From Bruticola sp004554425 (GTDB lineage Bacteria; Vulcanimicrobiota; Xenobia; Xenobiales; Xenobiaceae), in the NCBI GenBank assembly GCA_958366945.1, contig CATXCY010000022.1:1-41072 (forward strand): 41,072 bases of DNA, written 5' to 3'. Shown here piece by piece: positions 22,372-30,744 of this stretch (positions are counted from its first letter, which is position 1; each line of letters opens with the position of its first letter). The position numbers and the translations under genes are program-made. The notes under the pieces were generated by a model, which did not search any database, was not told where the DNA came from, and was given only the letters and a program-made list of their open reading frames with translations.

Positions 22372-24078
22372 ATGTTTAACAAATTTCGTTTCATTGCTGC
22401 CGCCGCAGTTTTGGGAGCGGCCTTTTTAGGCACCTCTCTGGTTCAAGCCGTTCCTCAAACTCCTCAACAGCAGTTTGCAGCTCTGCGTGACAAGTATGTG
22501 GCTCAAATTCAGCCTCTAGAAAAAGAAGCCAACGAAGCTTGGTGGGAATCGGCAACCACAGGTTCAGACCAGTCCTATCAAAGACGCGAAAAAGCTGACA
22601 ATGCTGCGGCCAAGCTTCACCAAGACAAAAAAGTTTTTCGCAAGTTGAAAGCTTTGCGTGAATCCCACAAGATTACCGATCCTTTGCAAGCTCGCCAGCT
22701 CGATCTAATGTATTATGCTTATTTGCCTTATCAAGCTGACGCAGCTATCACTGCCAAAATTATCTCCCGTGAAGCCGAAGTAGATAAAATTTTTAATACT
22801 CACCGCAGCTCCGTCGACGGTCAAAAGTTGACCGAAAATGATGTACGTAAGGTTATAGCCGAAAGCAACGACAGCGACAAAGTGCGTCAAGCCTGGCTTG
22901 GCTATATGGAAGTAGGACGCAAGGTAGCTATTCCTCTAAAAGATTTGGTCAAGTTGCGCAATAAAATGGCCCGTCAACTTGGTTATCGCGATTTCTTCGC
23001 TATGCAATTAGACTTGCAAGGGTTTGACGAGCAAGAACTTTTTGCTACTTTTGACGAGTTGGATAAATTAACCGCCGCTCCTTTTGGCGAATTAAAGCAA
23101 GAAATAGATGCTTACCAGCGTCAACGTTTCGGTCTCAAAGAAAATGAAGCTGTACGCCCTTGGCATTTGGGGGATTTATTCTTCCAAGAAGCTCCGGAAT
23201 TAAAAGAAGACGGGGTCAATTTAGACGACATTTATAAAGACTCGGATCCAGTTATACTTTCCACAAAATATTACAACAGCTTAGGCATGAATCCGGAGAA
23301 GATTATCGCCCGCAGCGATCTTTATGAGCGCAGCGGTAAAAGTCCGCACGCTTTCGAAACTTGCATCGATAGAGATCAAGACATTCGTGTCTTATGCAAT
23401 GTCAAGCCCAATGGAGCCTGGATGGATACAGTAAACCACGAACTCGGCCACGGACTTTACGACCAATATATCGATCCATCTTTGCCCTATTTGCTGCGCA
23501 CTCCGGCCCATATTTTAACCACCGAAGGCTTTGCCATGTTTATGGGAGAAATGACCCGCACTCCCGATTTCTTGGCCAAAGTAGTGGGTCTCAAAGGTGC
23601 AGAGCTGGATAAATATTCCCGAGCTTCCTGGCGTTTACTTCGTTCCGAGCGTCTTATCTTTAGCCGCTGGACTCAAACTATGCTCCACTTTGAAAAGGAA
23701 ATGTATGCCAATCCAGATCAAGACTTAAACAAATTATGGTGGGATCTTAAAGCGAAATATCAGTTCCAAGCTCCTCCTACTGACATGAGCGGCCAAGACT
23801 ACGGCGCCAAAATGCATATCGTAGGTGCCCCTGTTTATTATCACAACTATATGATGGGCGATTTGTTTGCTTCTCAAGTCTATACCTATATGACTAAGCA
23901 TGTCATGCATGTAGACGATCCTTTGCAAACTTCTCTGTATGGCGATCCTAAAGCCGGACAGTATTTACGCGAGCAGATTTTTGCCCGCGGCAGCCGCACA
24001 GACTGGAGGCAGATGTGCCAAGAAGCTACAGGCGAACCTTTAAGTCCCAAAGCTTTCGCTAAACTTTTCTTAAAATAG
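22372..24078 (+). CDS. exported M2-family (ACE-like) peptidyl-dipeptidase
   Basis: A 568-residue zinc metallopeptidase. A Sec signal peptide covers about 1-25 (SLVQA then VPQ). The zinc site is HELGH (H356, E357, H360) with the third ligand E385 in TTEGFAMF. Near the C-terminus, MHIVGAPVYYHNYMMGDLFASQ resembles the HIP...PY.RY substrate-binding block of angiotensin-converting enzyme (written here in parts: MHIVGAPVYYHNY, then MMGDLFASQ). Length and helix-rich content fit family M2. It should release dipeptides from the C-terminus of peptides in the periplasm or outside. GAGGGA stands about 5 nt before the ATG. M3-type oligopeptidase is the alternative but the C-terminal block favours M2. Confidence 0.88.
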   Translation: MFNKFRFIAAAAVLGAAFLGTSLVQAVPQTPQQQFAALRDKYVAQIQPLEKEANEAWWESATTGSDQSYQRREKADNAAAKLHQDKKVFRKLKALRESHKITDPLQARQLDLMYYAYLPYQADAAITAKIISREAEVDKIFNTHRSSVDGQKLTENDVRKVIAESNDSDKVRQAWLGYMEVGRKVAIPLKDLVKLRNKMARQLGYRDFFAMQLDLQGFDEQELFATFDELDKLTAAPFGELKQEIDAYQRQRFGLKENEAVRPWHLGDLFFQEAPELKEDGVNLDDIYKDSDPVILSTKYYNSLGMNPEKIIARSDLYERSGKSPHAFETCIDRDQDIRVLCNVKPNGAWMDTVNHELGHGLYDQYIDPSLPYLLRTPAHILTTEGFAMFMGEMTRTPDFLAKVVGLKGAELDKYSRASWRLLRSERLIFSRWTQTMLHFEKEMYANPDQDLNKLWWDLKAKYQFQAPPTDMSGQDYGAKMHIVGAPVYYHNYMMGDLFASQVYTYMTKHVMHVDDPLQTSLYGDPKAGQYLREQIFARGSRTDWRQMCQEATGEPLSPKAFAKLFLK

Positions 24079-24172
24079 CGTAAGGCGCAAAATACAGTTA
24101 GGGCCGCCGACCTGTAAAAGATCGACGGACCGCAGCACTATAACGGTTAAAAGGAGCAAGCCTGTTTTATTT

Positions 24173-24871
24173 ATGAAAAAGATTTCCTCACTACAAATAT
24201 TGCTAAGTTCACTTTTAATCGGACTAAGCACTATTTCTTGTAATGCCCCAACTGCCTCTCCAGATAGCAGTCTACAGCCGAAGGCCTCTTCCTCGCCGAG
24301 CCTTTCCACAACCTCTTCTCCAAGCCCTCAACATTATGTCGAGGCTACTCCTCTTCCCAATACAGAGCCTGAAGCTTCCGCTATAGCTCAAAACGGCTCG
24401 GAAAATTCTCAACAACAACCTGATCCGTCTCTTACTCCTGGGCAACCAAATCCGGCCGTACAAGCCTCTCGCATCAAAGAGCCATACGAAAAAGATGGAA
24501 GTGCCAAAAGGGCTGGCTCTAGCCAAGCTCCTGCAGTAGGAACGCCTCTTCCCCCAAAAGCTCCTGGCAAACCCCAAGCGCCCAAAAGCGGTATTCCCGA
24601 ACCTCCCAAACCAGGTGTTCCGGAAGCTCCAACACCAGGCAAGCCAACTAATCCGGCTGCCGTAATTCCATCTGCCCCCATTCCCGTAAAACCACAGGAA
24701 CCGCGAGCGGTCATTCCAACTAATCCCAAACCAGCAATCCCACAAGTAAAAACCGTGCGACCGACCTCTCCTTCAAAAGTCCAGGTTACGCCAGCACCGG
24801 TACAACAAAAATCTGGTCTGACCAAATCAAAAGTCAAAATTAATTTAAAAAATTTACCAGATAAACAATAA
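24173..24871 (+). CDS. proline-rich lipoprotein, unknown function
   Basis: A 232-residue protein with a lipoprotein-type signal ending in STISC (Cys23; Thr at -3 is slightly off the consensus). The mature part is low-complexity: a Ser/Thr/Pro region, then from about 120 to 200 irregular Pro-containing repeats of the type PEPPKPGVPEAPTPGKP, ending in a basic KSKVKINLKNLPDKQ tail. No folded domain is recognisable. Such chains act as extended spacers in the periplasm or cell surface. AAGGAG is present but about 16 nt from the ATG. It lies 94 bp after the M2 peptidase and ends at a strong terminator, so the two are probably co-transcribed. Confidence 0.75.
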   Translation: MKKISSLQILLSSLLIGLSTISCNAPTASPDSSLQPKASSSPSLSTTSSPSPQHYVEATPLPNTEPEASAIAQNGSENSQQQPDPSLTPGQPNPAVQASRIKEPYEKDGSAKRAGSSQAPAVGTPLPPKAPGKPQAPKSGIPEPPKPGVPEAPTPGKPTNPAAVIPSAPIPVKPQEPRAVIPTNPKPAIPQVKTVRPTSPSKVQVTPAPVQQKSGLTKSKVKINLKNLPDKQ

Positions 24872-24878
24872 AAAAAGC

Positions 24879-24923
24879 ATAAAGCTTGCAATACCAACAA
24901 CTGGTTTTGCAAGCTTTATTTTT
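24879..24923. terminator. bidirectional intrinsic terminator
   Basis: A perfect 13-bp stem (24879-24891 with 24907-24919) encloses a 15-nt loop. It is followed by T's on the plus strand and preceded by an A-run that gives T's on the minus strand. It serves the lipoprotein gene (plus) and the convergent MarR-type gene (minus, ending at 24958). Confidence 0.9.
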
Positions 24924-24957
24924 GTCTCAGAACTTTGAAAGCATAAAATAGAGACAA

Positions 24958-25530
24958 TTAGCCTTCTTTCTGAATTTGGGCCTGGTCTTCCATAGAAGCG
25001 ATAATTCCAGCCACCACTTTTAAATCAGCGGACAGCTTCTGCACATCGATACCTTGTTGAGAAATTTTATCGATTATTTCCGCATTCAATTTCTTAATGG
25101 CAGGCCTGGCCTCTTGAAGCGCTTGGCGCCCAGATTCGCTTATTTTCAGAAGTTTGCCACGTTCTGATTTGCCATTTTTCTTTTCTTCGGCCCAGCTATT
25201 TTCCTGAACCAGAACCCTCATATTGCGGCACATAGTGGCTGTATCAACCCCTAAATGCTTAGCTAGCTCTACTTGAGAAACACCTTCTCTAGCTTCTTTA
25301 CAAAGATCGGAACTACACCAGCTCAGATCTTCAAGAGCTTCCAAAACGGCTACTTGGGTAACTCTGATAGGTAACTCCACATGAAAAGCAGTCGTGGTAT
25401 TATTGCTGCTCCTGCGGGTACGTTCGACAGAAATTTTTGGCATCAGCGTATTGTAAAGACGCGTCATAGCCCTGGACAGAGAACGAAGGTCGGAGCAAAG
25501 AGAGCTGTCTACGTCACCAGTTTTTTTCAT
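24958..25530 (-). CDS. MarR-family transcriptional regulator
   Basis: A 190-residue DNA-binding protein. The winged helix-turn-helix is at about 84-135: GVSQVELAKHLGVDTATMCR followed by NMRVLVQ, then a charged wing (EEKKNGKSERGK) and LLKISESGRQAL, the MarR pattern. Long helices on both sides would form the dimer interface. The N-terminus, about 45 residues, is longer than usual. The ATG at 25530 is preceded by AGGGA at about 9 nt. It is divergent from the adenosine deaminase gene across a 421-bp gap that contains inverted repeats, so it may regulate that gene, itself, or both. The ligand is unknown. Confidence 0.85.
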   Translation of the reverse strand: MKKTGDVDSSLCSDLRSLSRAMTRLYNTLMPKISVERTRRSSNNTTTAFHVELPIRVTQVAVLEALEDLSWCSSDLCKEAREGVSQVELAKHLGVDTATMCRNMRVLVQENSWAEEKKNGKSERGKLLKISESGRQALQEARPAIKKLNAEIIDKISQQGIDVQKLSADLKVVAGIIASMEDQAQIQKEG

Positions 25531-25762
25531 CAAATTATTCCCTGCAAGCGTATAGCAGAAACTAAATCTCCTGTCAGGTAAAAAACCTCACTTTCATCAG
25601 CTGAAGCATAGATAAATATATTCAATACAAGCTGTCTGCTAACTATTTTCGGCAGCTTTGAAATCGGCGAATTCACGCATTATCAACCTTTTTACCAAAT
25701 TGAACAAGCGGCACCAACCTACTTATCCCAAAACGGTAAACAGACCGAAACGCTTTAATTTT

Positions 25763-25893
25763 CTGCCTAAAATAAATTTTCCTTTGTTTCACTTAGTCCC
25801 ATCTAAACTCTTCCTTAAACTATGTAGTTGAGAACTATAAAAGCTAGTTATTTTTCGTATAATACCCCACAAAGTAGCAGATTGTTTAGGCAG
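25763..25893. repeat. widely spaced inverted repeat before the adenosine deaminase gene
   Basis: CTGCCTAAA (25763-25771) and TTTAGGCAG (25885-25893) are perfect inverted copies 113 bp apart, with A/T flanks also matching. They bracket the TATAAT box of the adenosine deaminase gene. They could be paired operator sites for a looping repressor; chance cannot be excluded. Confidence 0.3.
25825..25863 (+). promoter_or_regulatory. candidate promoter and operator of the adenosine deaminase gene
   Basis: A consensus -10 box TATAAT lies at 25858-25863, 88 bp before the ATG; no good -35 box is visible. Just upstream the near-palindrome TAGTT-GAG-AACTA (25825-25837) sits where a -35 region would be. 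Its size and symmetry fit the kind of site bound by MarR-type dimers, and a MarR gene is divergent. Confidence 0.4.
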
Positions 25894-25951
25894 GAAAAAT
25901 ACATTTTGTAACCGAAGTCGGGAGGTTAAAACGGAGGATAAAGATAGATAT

Positions 25952-27175
25952 ATGGTATTACCTCGCGAGATAATCAGCGCTCTGCCTAAGACCGACTTAC
26001 ACTTGCATCTTGACGGTTCATTGCGTTTGAGCTCCCTTATCGAGATGGCCAAAGAGCGCAACGTAAAGCTCCCTTCCTACACGGAAGAAGGCATGAACGA
26101 ACTCGTATTTCGCCCTCATTACAACAATTTGGTTGAATACTTAGAAGGCTTCAACTATACTTGTGCAGTTCTTGTCGACGAAGAAGCTTTAGAAAGAACA
26201 GCTTATGAATTAGCCTGGGATAATATCAACGAAGGCGTACGTTACATTGAGATACGCTTTGCCCCACAACTTCATATCAACGAAAAACTCTCTTTAGAGC
26301 AAATTATTCGTGCCGTCAATAGAGGCTTTGCCAAAGCCGAAGCCGAGTATAACGCTTCTCCGGCTGTAACTGAAAATGGCGAACCTCCTTTCCACTACGG
26401 TTTGATCACTTGCGCTATGCGCTTTTTTGTGGCCGCCAGCTCTCCTTACTACGCAAAATTAATGGAAGTCTTCAGAGAAGCTCCCCTTAAAGAGATCTAC
26501 TCTATGGCCTCTTTGGAGCTGGCCAGAGCCGTAGTGCGTTTGCGCGACGAAGAAGGTATTCCGATTGTAGGCTTCGACTTAGCTGGTGCCGAGGCTGGTC
26601 ATCCTGCTAGCGATCATGAGGCTGCCTACCACTACGTACATAAGAACTTTATGCACAAAACCGTACATGCAGGCGAAGCTTACGGCCCCGAAAGCATTTT
26701 CCAAGCCATCACCGACTTACATGCCGACCGTATCGGTCACGGCTATCATCTCTTCTCTCCTGAGCTCTGCGGCCCCAGCGTCAAAGATCCTCAGCAATAT
26801 ATCGAGCGTTTGATTCGTCATATTGCCGACAGCCGCACCACTATCGAAGTGTGTATCACTAGCAATATGCAAACAAACCCTGCTATAGGCGATGTTAAAA
26901 AACACGCTTTTGGCAAGATGTTAGCGAACAATTTGTCGGCCACATTGTGCACAGATAACCGCTTAGTCAGTCATACTACTGTAACCGACGAAGTAGATTT
27001 GGCCCTCAAGACTTTCGATCTTACTCCCAGACAGCTGCGCGATACCATCGTTTACGGTTTCAAACGCAGCTTCTTCTCCGGCCCTTACACCGAGAGACGT
27101 AAGTATGTTCGTCAAGTACTCAACTACTACGATTCCATTATTGAAAAATACAATAAAGAGCAAGATAACAAATAA
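25952..27175 (+). CDS. add: adenosine deaminase family amidohydrolase
   Basis: A 407-residue zinc enzyme expected to convert adenosine to inosine. Zinc ligands H17 and H19 are in TDLHLHLDG; H239 and E242 are in VHAGEAYG; DRIGHG follows; D335 is in CTDNR, where most members have S-T-D-(D/N)-P. Length is slightly above the usual 330-350 because of an extra segment around 130-165. GGAGG lies 14 nt before the ATG, rather far. Related deaminases for aminodeoxyfutalosine, adenine or AMP share these motifs, so substrate is likely but not proven. It is monocistronic, ending at a long hairpin at 27228-27269. Confidence 0.87.
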   Translation: MVLPREIISALPKTDLHLHLDGSLRLSSLIEMAKERNVKLPSYTEEGMNELVFRPHYNNLVEYLEGFNYTCAVLVDEEALERTAYELAWDNINEGVRYIEIRFAPQLHINEKLSLEQIIRAVNRGFAKAEAEYNASPAVTENGEPPFHYGLITCAMRFFVAASSPYYAKLMEVFREAPLKEIYSMASLELARAVVRLRDEEGIPIVGFDLAGAEAGHPASDHEAAYHYVHKNFMHKTVHAGEAYGPESIFQAITDLHADRIGHGYHLFSPELCGPSVKDPQQYIERLIRHIADSRTTIEVCITSNMQTNPAIGDVKKHAFGKMLANNLSATLCTDNRLVSHTTVTDEVDLALKTFDLTPRQLRDTIVYGFKRSFFSGPYTERRKYVRQVLNYYDSIIEKYNKEQDNK

Positions 27176-27227
27176 TATCTTCCTCTTTGAGCCTGCAGTC
27201 AGAGTGTGATTGTAAGCGTCCTTCTCC

Positions 27228-27269
27228 AAGGCCTCACTCTTATTTCTTACGAAATAGAAGTGGGGCCTT
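27228..27269 (+). terminator. long hairpin after the adenosine deaminase gene
   Basis: A 19-position stem (18 paired, two wobbles, one mismatch) with loop TTAC spans 27228-27269. Only a weak T-rich stretch (ATAATTTTAT) follows. It probably acts as a terminator or a 3'-end stabilising structure. A TAGAAT box at 27404-27409 could be the -10 of the next gene. Confidence 0.6.
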
Positions 27270-27472
27270 GATAATTTTATGGGCAGAAACTCTATTTTCA
27301 CAGTTACCTTTTTATCTTCTCATACAGAAGAAGGCGACTCCATGTCGAGACGTTAACTTCCTGCTCACACCAATTATTTTATTTTGTCCTATATTCAATA
27401 ATGTAGAATTGTTTGTTGATCATCAAGCTGATTAAAAACAGAAATCAGCCTGACGATCTCGACGGAGGTTCC

Positions 27473-28981
27473 ATGATCAATAGTATTGGCTCTGCTTCCA
27501 TATCCACTTTGCAACCCGGAAGTTTAGCTGCTTCCAAAAGCAAAGTTCAAGCTCCTCAAGAGGAAAAGCTCTACTGTCAAACCGCAGTTTCCGACCAAGT
27601 AGACATTCGCCCTCAAACTCAGCTTGAAAAAGTTCTGGCCGCCACCAGCGCCAAAGCAGCCCAATTAGAGCAAAATCTCGAGCCGCACGTACCCGGTCAG
27701 GTTATTGTAAAAACCAAGGGCTCTCTTATGCAGAGCACAGGCAATGTTGCCAAAAAATACGGCGCCACCGTTTTGGAAAAATTCAGTAACGAAACTAGTG
27801 TTTTCAAGGGTATGCAGGGCGAGATGCTCCATATTCAGCTGCCTGAAGGCATGACCACAGCTCAAGCTATGGCTGCTATGCAGGAAGATCCTGAAATAGA
27901 ATATGCCGTACCCAACTCTATCTATACTTTAGAAGATGATGTACCTGCCCAGGCCCCTGCCGAAAATGGCAGTGCTACAGTAAAAGCCGATCAAGGTAAA
28001 GTTCCCAACGACTTAGATTCTAAGCTTTGGGGCTTAAAAAATGACGGCCAAGATGGCGGTACCCCCGGAGTAGATATCGATGCTTCTCTAGCTTGGCAAA
28101 AAACTACCGGTATTCCCAACGGTCAAGGGCCCATCATCGCTGTTATAGATACCGGCGTAGACTACAACCATCCCGATTTGGTCAACAACATCTGGACCAA
28201 TACTGGTGAAATTCCCGGTAATGGTGTTGACGACGATGGCAACGGCGTTATTGACGATGTACATGGCTACAATGCTTTCGACGATAACGGCGACCCCATG
28301 GATGTACACTCTCACGGTACCCATTGCGCCGGTACTATTGCCGCCGAAGGCAATAACGGACAAGGCGTAGTTGGCGTCAATTGGCATGCTACCATTATGC
28401 CGATTAAGATTTTTAACGACAAGGGACGTACCGACGCTGCAGCTATTATTCGCGGTATCAATTACGCTTCCAAAAACGGCGCCCGTATCACTTCAAATTC
28501 GTGGGGCGGCGGTGAAGCCAATCCCGCCATTAAAGAGGCCTTTGCCCGCTCCAGTGCCTTACACATTATGGCCGCAGGCAACTCCTCAGATAATAACGAC
28601 GAGACGCCTCACTTCCCCAGCAGTTACGATCTGCCCAACTCAATAGCCGTAGCTGCTACCGATCGTAACGACGAGCTGTGCTATTTCTCTTGCTACGGCG
28701 AGAAGTCGGTCGACATTGCCGCTCCCGGCGAAGATATATACTCCACTATCCCTGGCGGAGGATACGGCAACAAGAGCGGTACTTCCATGGCTACTCCCCA
28801 CGTCAGCGGCGCGGCCGGTTTGCTTTTGGCTATGGATCCGACTATGAGCAATGACGAAATAAAAACTCGTCTCTTCGAAGGAGCCGACAAAGTTGAAGGC
28901 TTAAAAGGTGTTGTTTCTACCGGAGCCCGCTTAAACGTCAACGGAGCTATGGAATACAATTACCAAGCTCCCAAAGCTTAG
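27473..28981 (+). CDS. subtilisin-like serine protease, fervidolysin-type prodomain (copy 1)
   Basis: A 502-residue S8 protease. Residues 1-70 lack a Sec signal and open with MINSIGSASISTLQ, followed by SDQVDI at 40-45. A prodomain begins at PGQVIVKTKGS (about 74) and runs to about 165. The catalytic triad is D226 (AVIDTGVD), H281 (SHGTHCAGT) and S438 (SGTSMATPH); the oxyanion Asn is in AAGNSS. A Ca-binding-like DDDGNG loop lies between Asp and His. GGAGG stands 4 nt before the ATG, the same spacing as in its paralogue downstream. An in-frame start 20 codons upstream lacks a site and breaks the shared N-terminus. The export route is unclear. Confidence 0.93.
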   Translation: MINSIGSASISTLQPGSLAASKSKVQAPQEEKLYCQTAVSDQVDIRPQTQLEKVLAATSAKAAQLEQNLEPHVPGQVIVKTKGSLMQSTGNVAKKYGATVLEKFSNETSVFKGMQGEMLHIQLPEGMTTAQAMAAMQEDPEIEYAVPNSIYTLEDDVPAQAPAENGSATVKADQGKVPNDLDSKLWGLKNDGQDGGTPGVDIDASLAWQKTTGIPNGQGPIIAVIDTGVDYNHPDLVNNIWTNTGEIPGNGVDDDGNGVIDDVHGYNAFDDNGDPMDVHSHGTHCAGTIAAEGNNGQGVVGVNWHATIMPIKIFNDKGRTDAAAIIRGINYASKNGARITSNSWGGGEANPAIKEAFARSSALHIMAAGNSSDNNDETPHFPSSYDLPNSIAVAATDRNDELCYFSCYGEKSVDIAAPGEDIYSTIPGGGYGNKSGTSMATPHVSGAAGLLLAMDPTMSNDEIKTRLFEGADKVEGLKGVVSTGARLNVNGAMEYNYQAPKA

Positions 28982-29044
28982 CTTCTGACTTTGTCTATAA
29001 ACAATGTCTTTGTTTAGCTACTAAACAAAATAAAGGTAAGCTAA

Positions 29045-29091
29045 GGCCGATCTTTCTTGGCTTCAATTATAAAAAGCAAGAAGGCTCGGCC
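29045..29091 (+). terminator. terminator-like hairpin between the two subtilase genes
   Basis: A long imperfect hairpin: GGCCGA pairs with TCGGCC at the base, then after a mismatch TCTTTCTTG-type pairing continues to the loop near 29065-29075. It is followed by CTTCTT and not a clean T-run. It probably attenuates read-through from copy 1 into copy 2. Confidence 0.5.
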
Positions 29092-29104
29092 CTTCTTCAA
29101 TAGA

Positions 29105-29118
29105 ATTTGTATACAAAT
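29105..29118. promoter_or_regulatory. 14-bp perfect palindrome before the second subtilase gene
   Basis: ATTTGTATACAAAT is a perfect palindrome 35 bp upstream of the ATG of the second subtilase. It is too AT-rich to be a terminator and fits a dimeric repressor site. No such site is seen before copy 1. Confidence 0.4.
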
Positions 29119-29153
29119 ACATTTCCGTTCAAAAAAATGTTTCAGGAGGCAAT

Positions 29154-30605
29154 ATGATTTCCAATATCGGCCCCAACAGTATAAATCAATTACAAGGTAC
29201 TTATACTCCCCAAGCTGCCACAAAGTCAGAAGCAAAAGCAGAGAATTCCAACCCTCAAGTTGGTTCCGATTCTGTAAGCTTAGGCTCTGAAAAAAGCTCT
29301 TTAGGCGAATTTGTTCCTGGTCAGGTTATTATCAAAACCCGTGGTTCCATGATGGCCAGCCTCAACAACGAAAGTGTCGTCGAAAAATACGGCGCCAAAG
29401 TGTTGGACAACTTCCAGATTCCCGGCCGCATGAAAGCTGCCGGTGCCGGTCAAATGATGCAACTTCAGCTTCCCGAGGGCATGACCACCGAAGAAGCTTT
29501 GGCACAAATGCAGCAGGATCCCAGCATTGAATTTGCTGTCCCCAACACCATCTACCACGCTGAAGATATTGCCAAAGGTCAAGAATTCACCCGCGAACAA
29601 TTAGCTGAAGGTAAAGTGCCCAACGATGCAAAGTTCGGCCAGCAGTGGGATATGTACAATGACGGCAGCAACAATGGTACTGCCCGCGCCGACATCCACG
29701 CTCCCGAAGCTTGGCAAATTACTACCGGTTTACCCAATGGACAGGGCCCTCTGATTGCCGTTATCGATACTGGTGTTGATATTACTCACCCCGACTTAGC
29801 TGGCAATATCTACACCAACACCAAAGAGATCCCCGGCAACGGTATCGACGATGATGGTAACGGTTTTGTCGACGATTATCAGGGCTGGAATGCTTGCTTG
29901 CAAAACGGCGACGTTATGGATCGTCAGGGTCACGGTACTCACGTTGCCGGTACTATCGGTGCTGTAGGCAACAACGGCGAAGGCGTTTCTGGCATCAACT
30001 GGTCGGCCACCATTCTGCCCGTCAAAATTTTCAGTGATGACGGCGGTGCTGACGCAGCTTCCATTATTCGCGGTATCAATTATGCCACTTCCGTGGGTGC
30101 TCGTTTAACCTCAAACTCTTGGGGTGGCGGCCCGGCGAACCCTGCTATTCAGGAAGCCTTCCGCAATTCTCCCGACGCCTTACACATGATGTCGGCCGGA
30201 AACTCCGGAACGAACAACGATGTTCATCCTCACTATCCTTCCGACTACGATTTACCCAATAACGTCGCCGTAGCTGCTACAGATCGCAACGACCAGTTGG
30301 CTAAGTTCTCTTGCTACGGAGAAAAGAATGTTGATATAGCCGCTCCTGGCAAAGACATCCTTTCCACCGTTCCCGGCGGAGGTTACGCTGTCTTCAGCGG
30401 TACCTCTATGGCTACTCCTCACGTAACTGGCGCTGCCGGCTTGCTCTTAGCCATGGATCCGGAAATGAGCAACGACGAATTGGTAACCCGCCTCACCAAA
30501 GGTGGCGACCAGTTGGAAAGCTTACAAGGCAAAGTAGGTAGCGGCGCTCGCCTTAACATTGAAGGCGCCATGAAATACGACTACCAAGGCCAAGAAGTCA
30601 AGTAA
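29154..30605 (+). CDS. subtilisin-like serine protease, fervidolysin-type prodomain (copy 2)
   Basis: A 483-residue paralogue of the preceding protease, clearly a tandem duplicate with strong identity through the prodomain and catalytic domain. The N-terminus MISNIGPNSINQLQ and the SDSVSL segment (38-43) mirror copy 1, and again there is no Sec signal. The prodomain starts at PGQVIIKTRGS (about 56). The triad is D205, H260 and S418; the oxyanion Asn is in SAGNSG; the DDDGNG loop is kept. GGAGG lies 4 nt before the ATG. The gene ends before a 17-bp perfect hairpin. Both copies should be autoprocessing endoproteases. Confidence 0.94.
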   Translation: MISNIGPNSINQLQGTYTPQAATKSEAKAENSNPQVGSDSVSLGSEKSSLGEFVPGQVIIKTRGSMMASLNNESVVEKYGAKVLDNFQIPGRMKAAGAGQMMQLQLPEGMTTEEALAQMQQDPSIEFAVPNTIYHAEDIAKGQEFTREQLAEGKVPNDAKFGQQWDMYNDGSNNGTARADIHAPEAWQITTGLPNGQGPLIAVIDTGVDITHPDLAGNIYTNTKEIPGNGIDDDGNGFVDDYQGWNACLQNGDVMDRQGHGTHVAGTIGAVGNNGEGVSGINWSATILPVKIFSDDGGADAASIIRGINYATSVGARLTSNSWGGGPANPAIQEAFRNSPDALHMMSAGNSGTNNDVHPHYPSDYDLPNNVAVAATDRNDQLAKFSCYGEKNVDIAAPGKDILSTVPGGGYAVFSGTSMATPHVTGAAGLLLAMDPEMSNDELVTRLTKGGDQLESLQGKVGSGARLNIEGAMKYDYQGQEVK

Positions 30606-30662
30606 GCATATTCTTTTAGGAAGCCGACTTAAATAAGTTAAGTTTCCGCCAATTCAACTAGC

Positions 30663-30711
30663 CACAGAGGGCGTCTCTTCACAAGCTCAGCCTAAAGAGA
30701 CGCCCTCTGTG
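30663..30711 (+). terminator. 17-bp perfect hairpin after the second subtilase
   Basis: CACAGAGGGCGTCTCTT (30663-30679) and its exact complement (30695-30711) enclose a 15-nt loop. A T-run (TTTTTT) comes only after 14 bases, so termination may be indirect. The 3' arm ends 33 nt before the ATG of the next gene, which has no room for its own promoter unless it lies within or before the hairpin. Confidence 0.72.
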
Positions 30712-30744
30712 CGTCCAAAAATCGTTTTTTATAGGAAATTTTCT

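Noticed and set aside
24272..24912. Two minus-strand open frames of about 160 codons opposite the proline-rich lipoprotein gene
   Set aside because: They are Gly/Trp/Arg-rich shadows of the Pro/Ser-rich repeats, and they run across a terminator that faces both ways.
25864..25951. A purine riboswitch in the adenosine deaminase leader
   Set aside because: Only a 5-bp TAACC/GGTTA pairing is visible; the conserved three-way junction sequences are absent.
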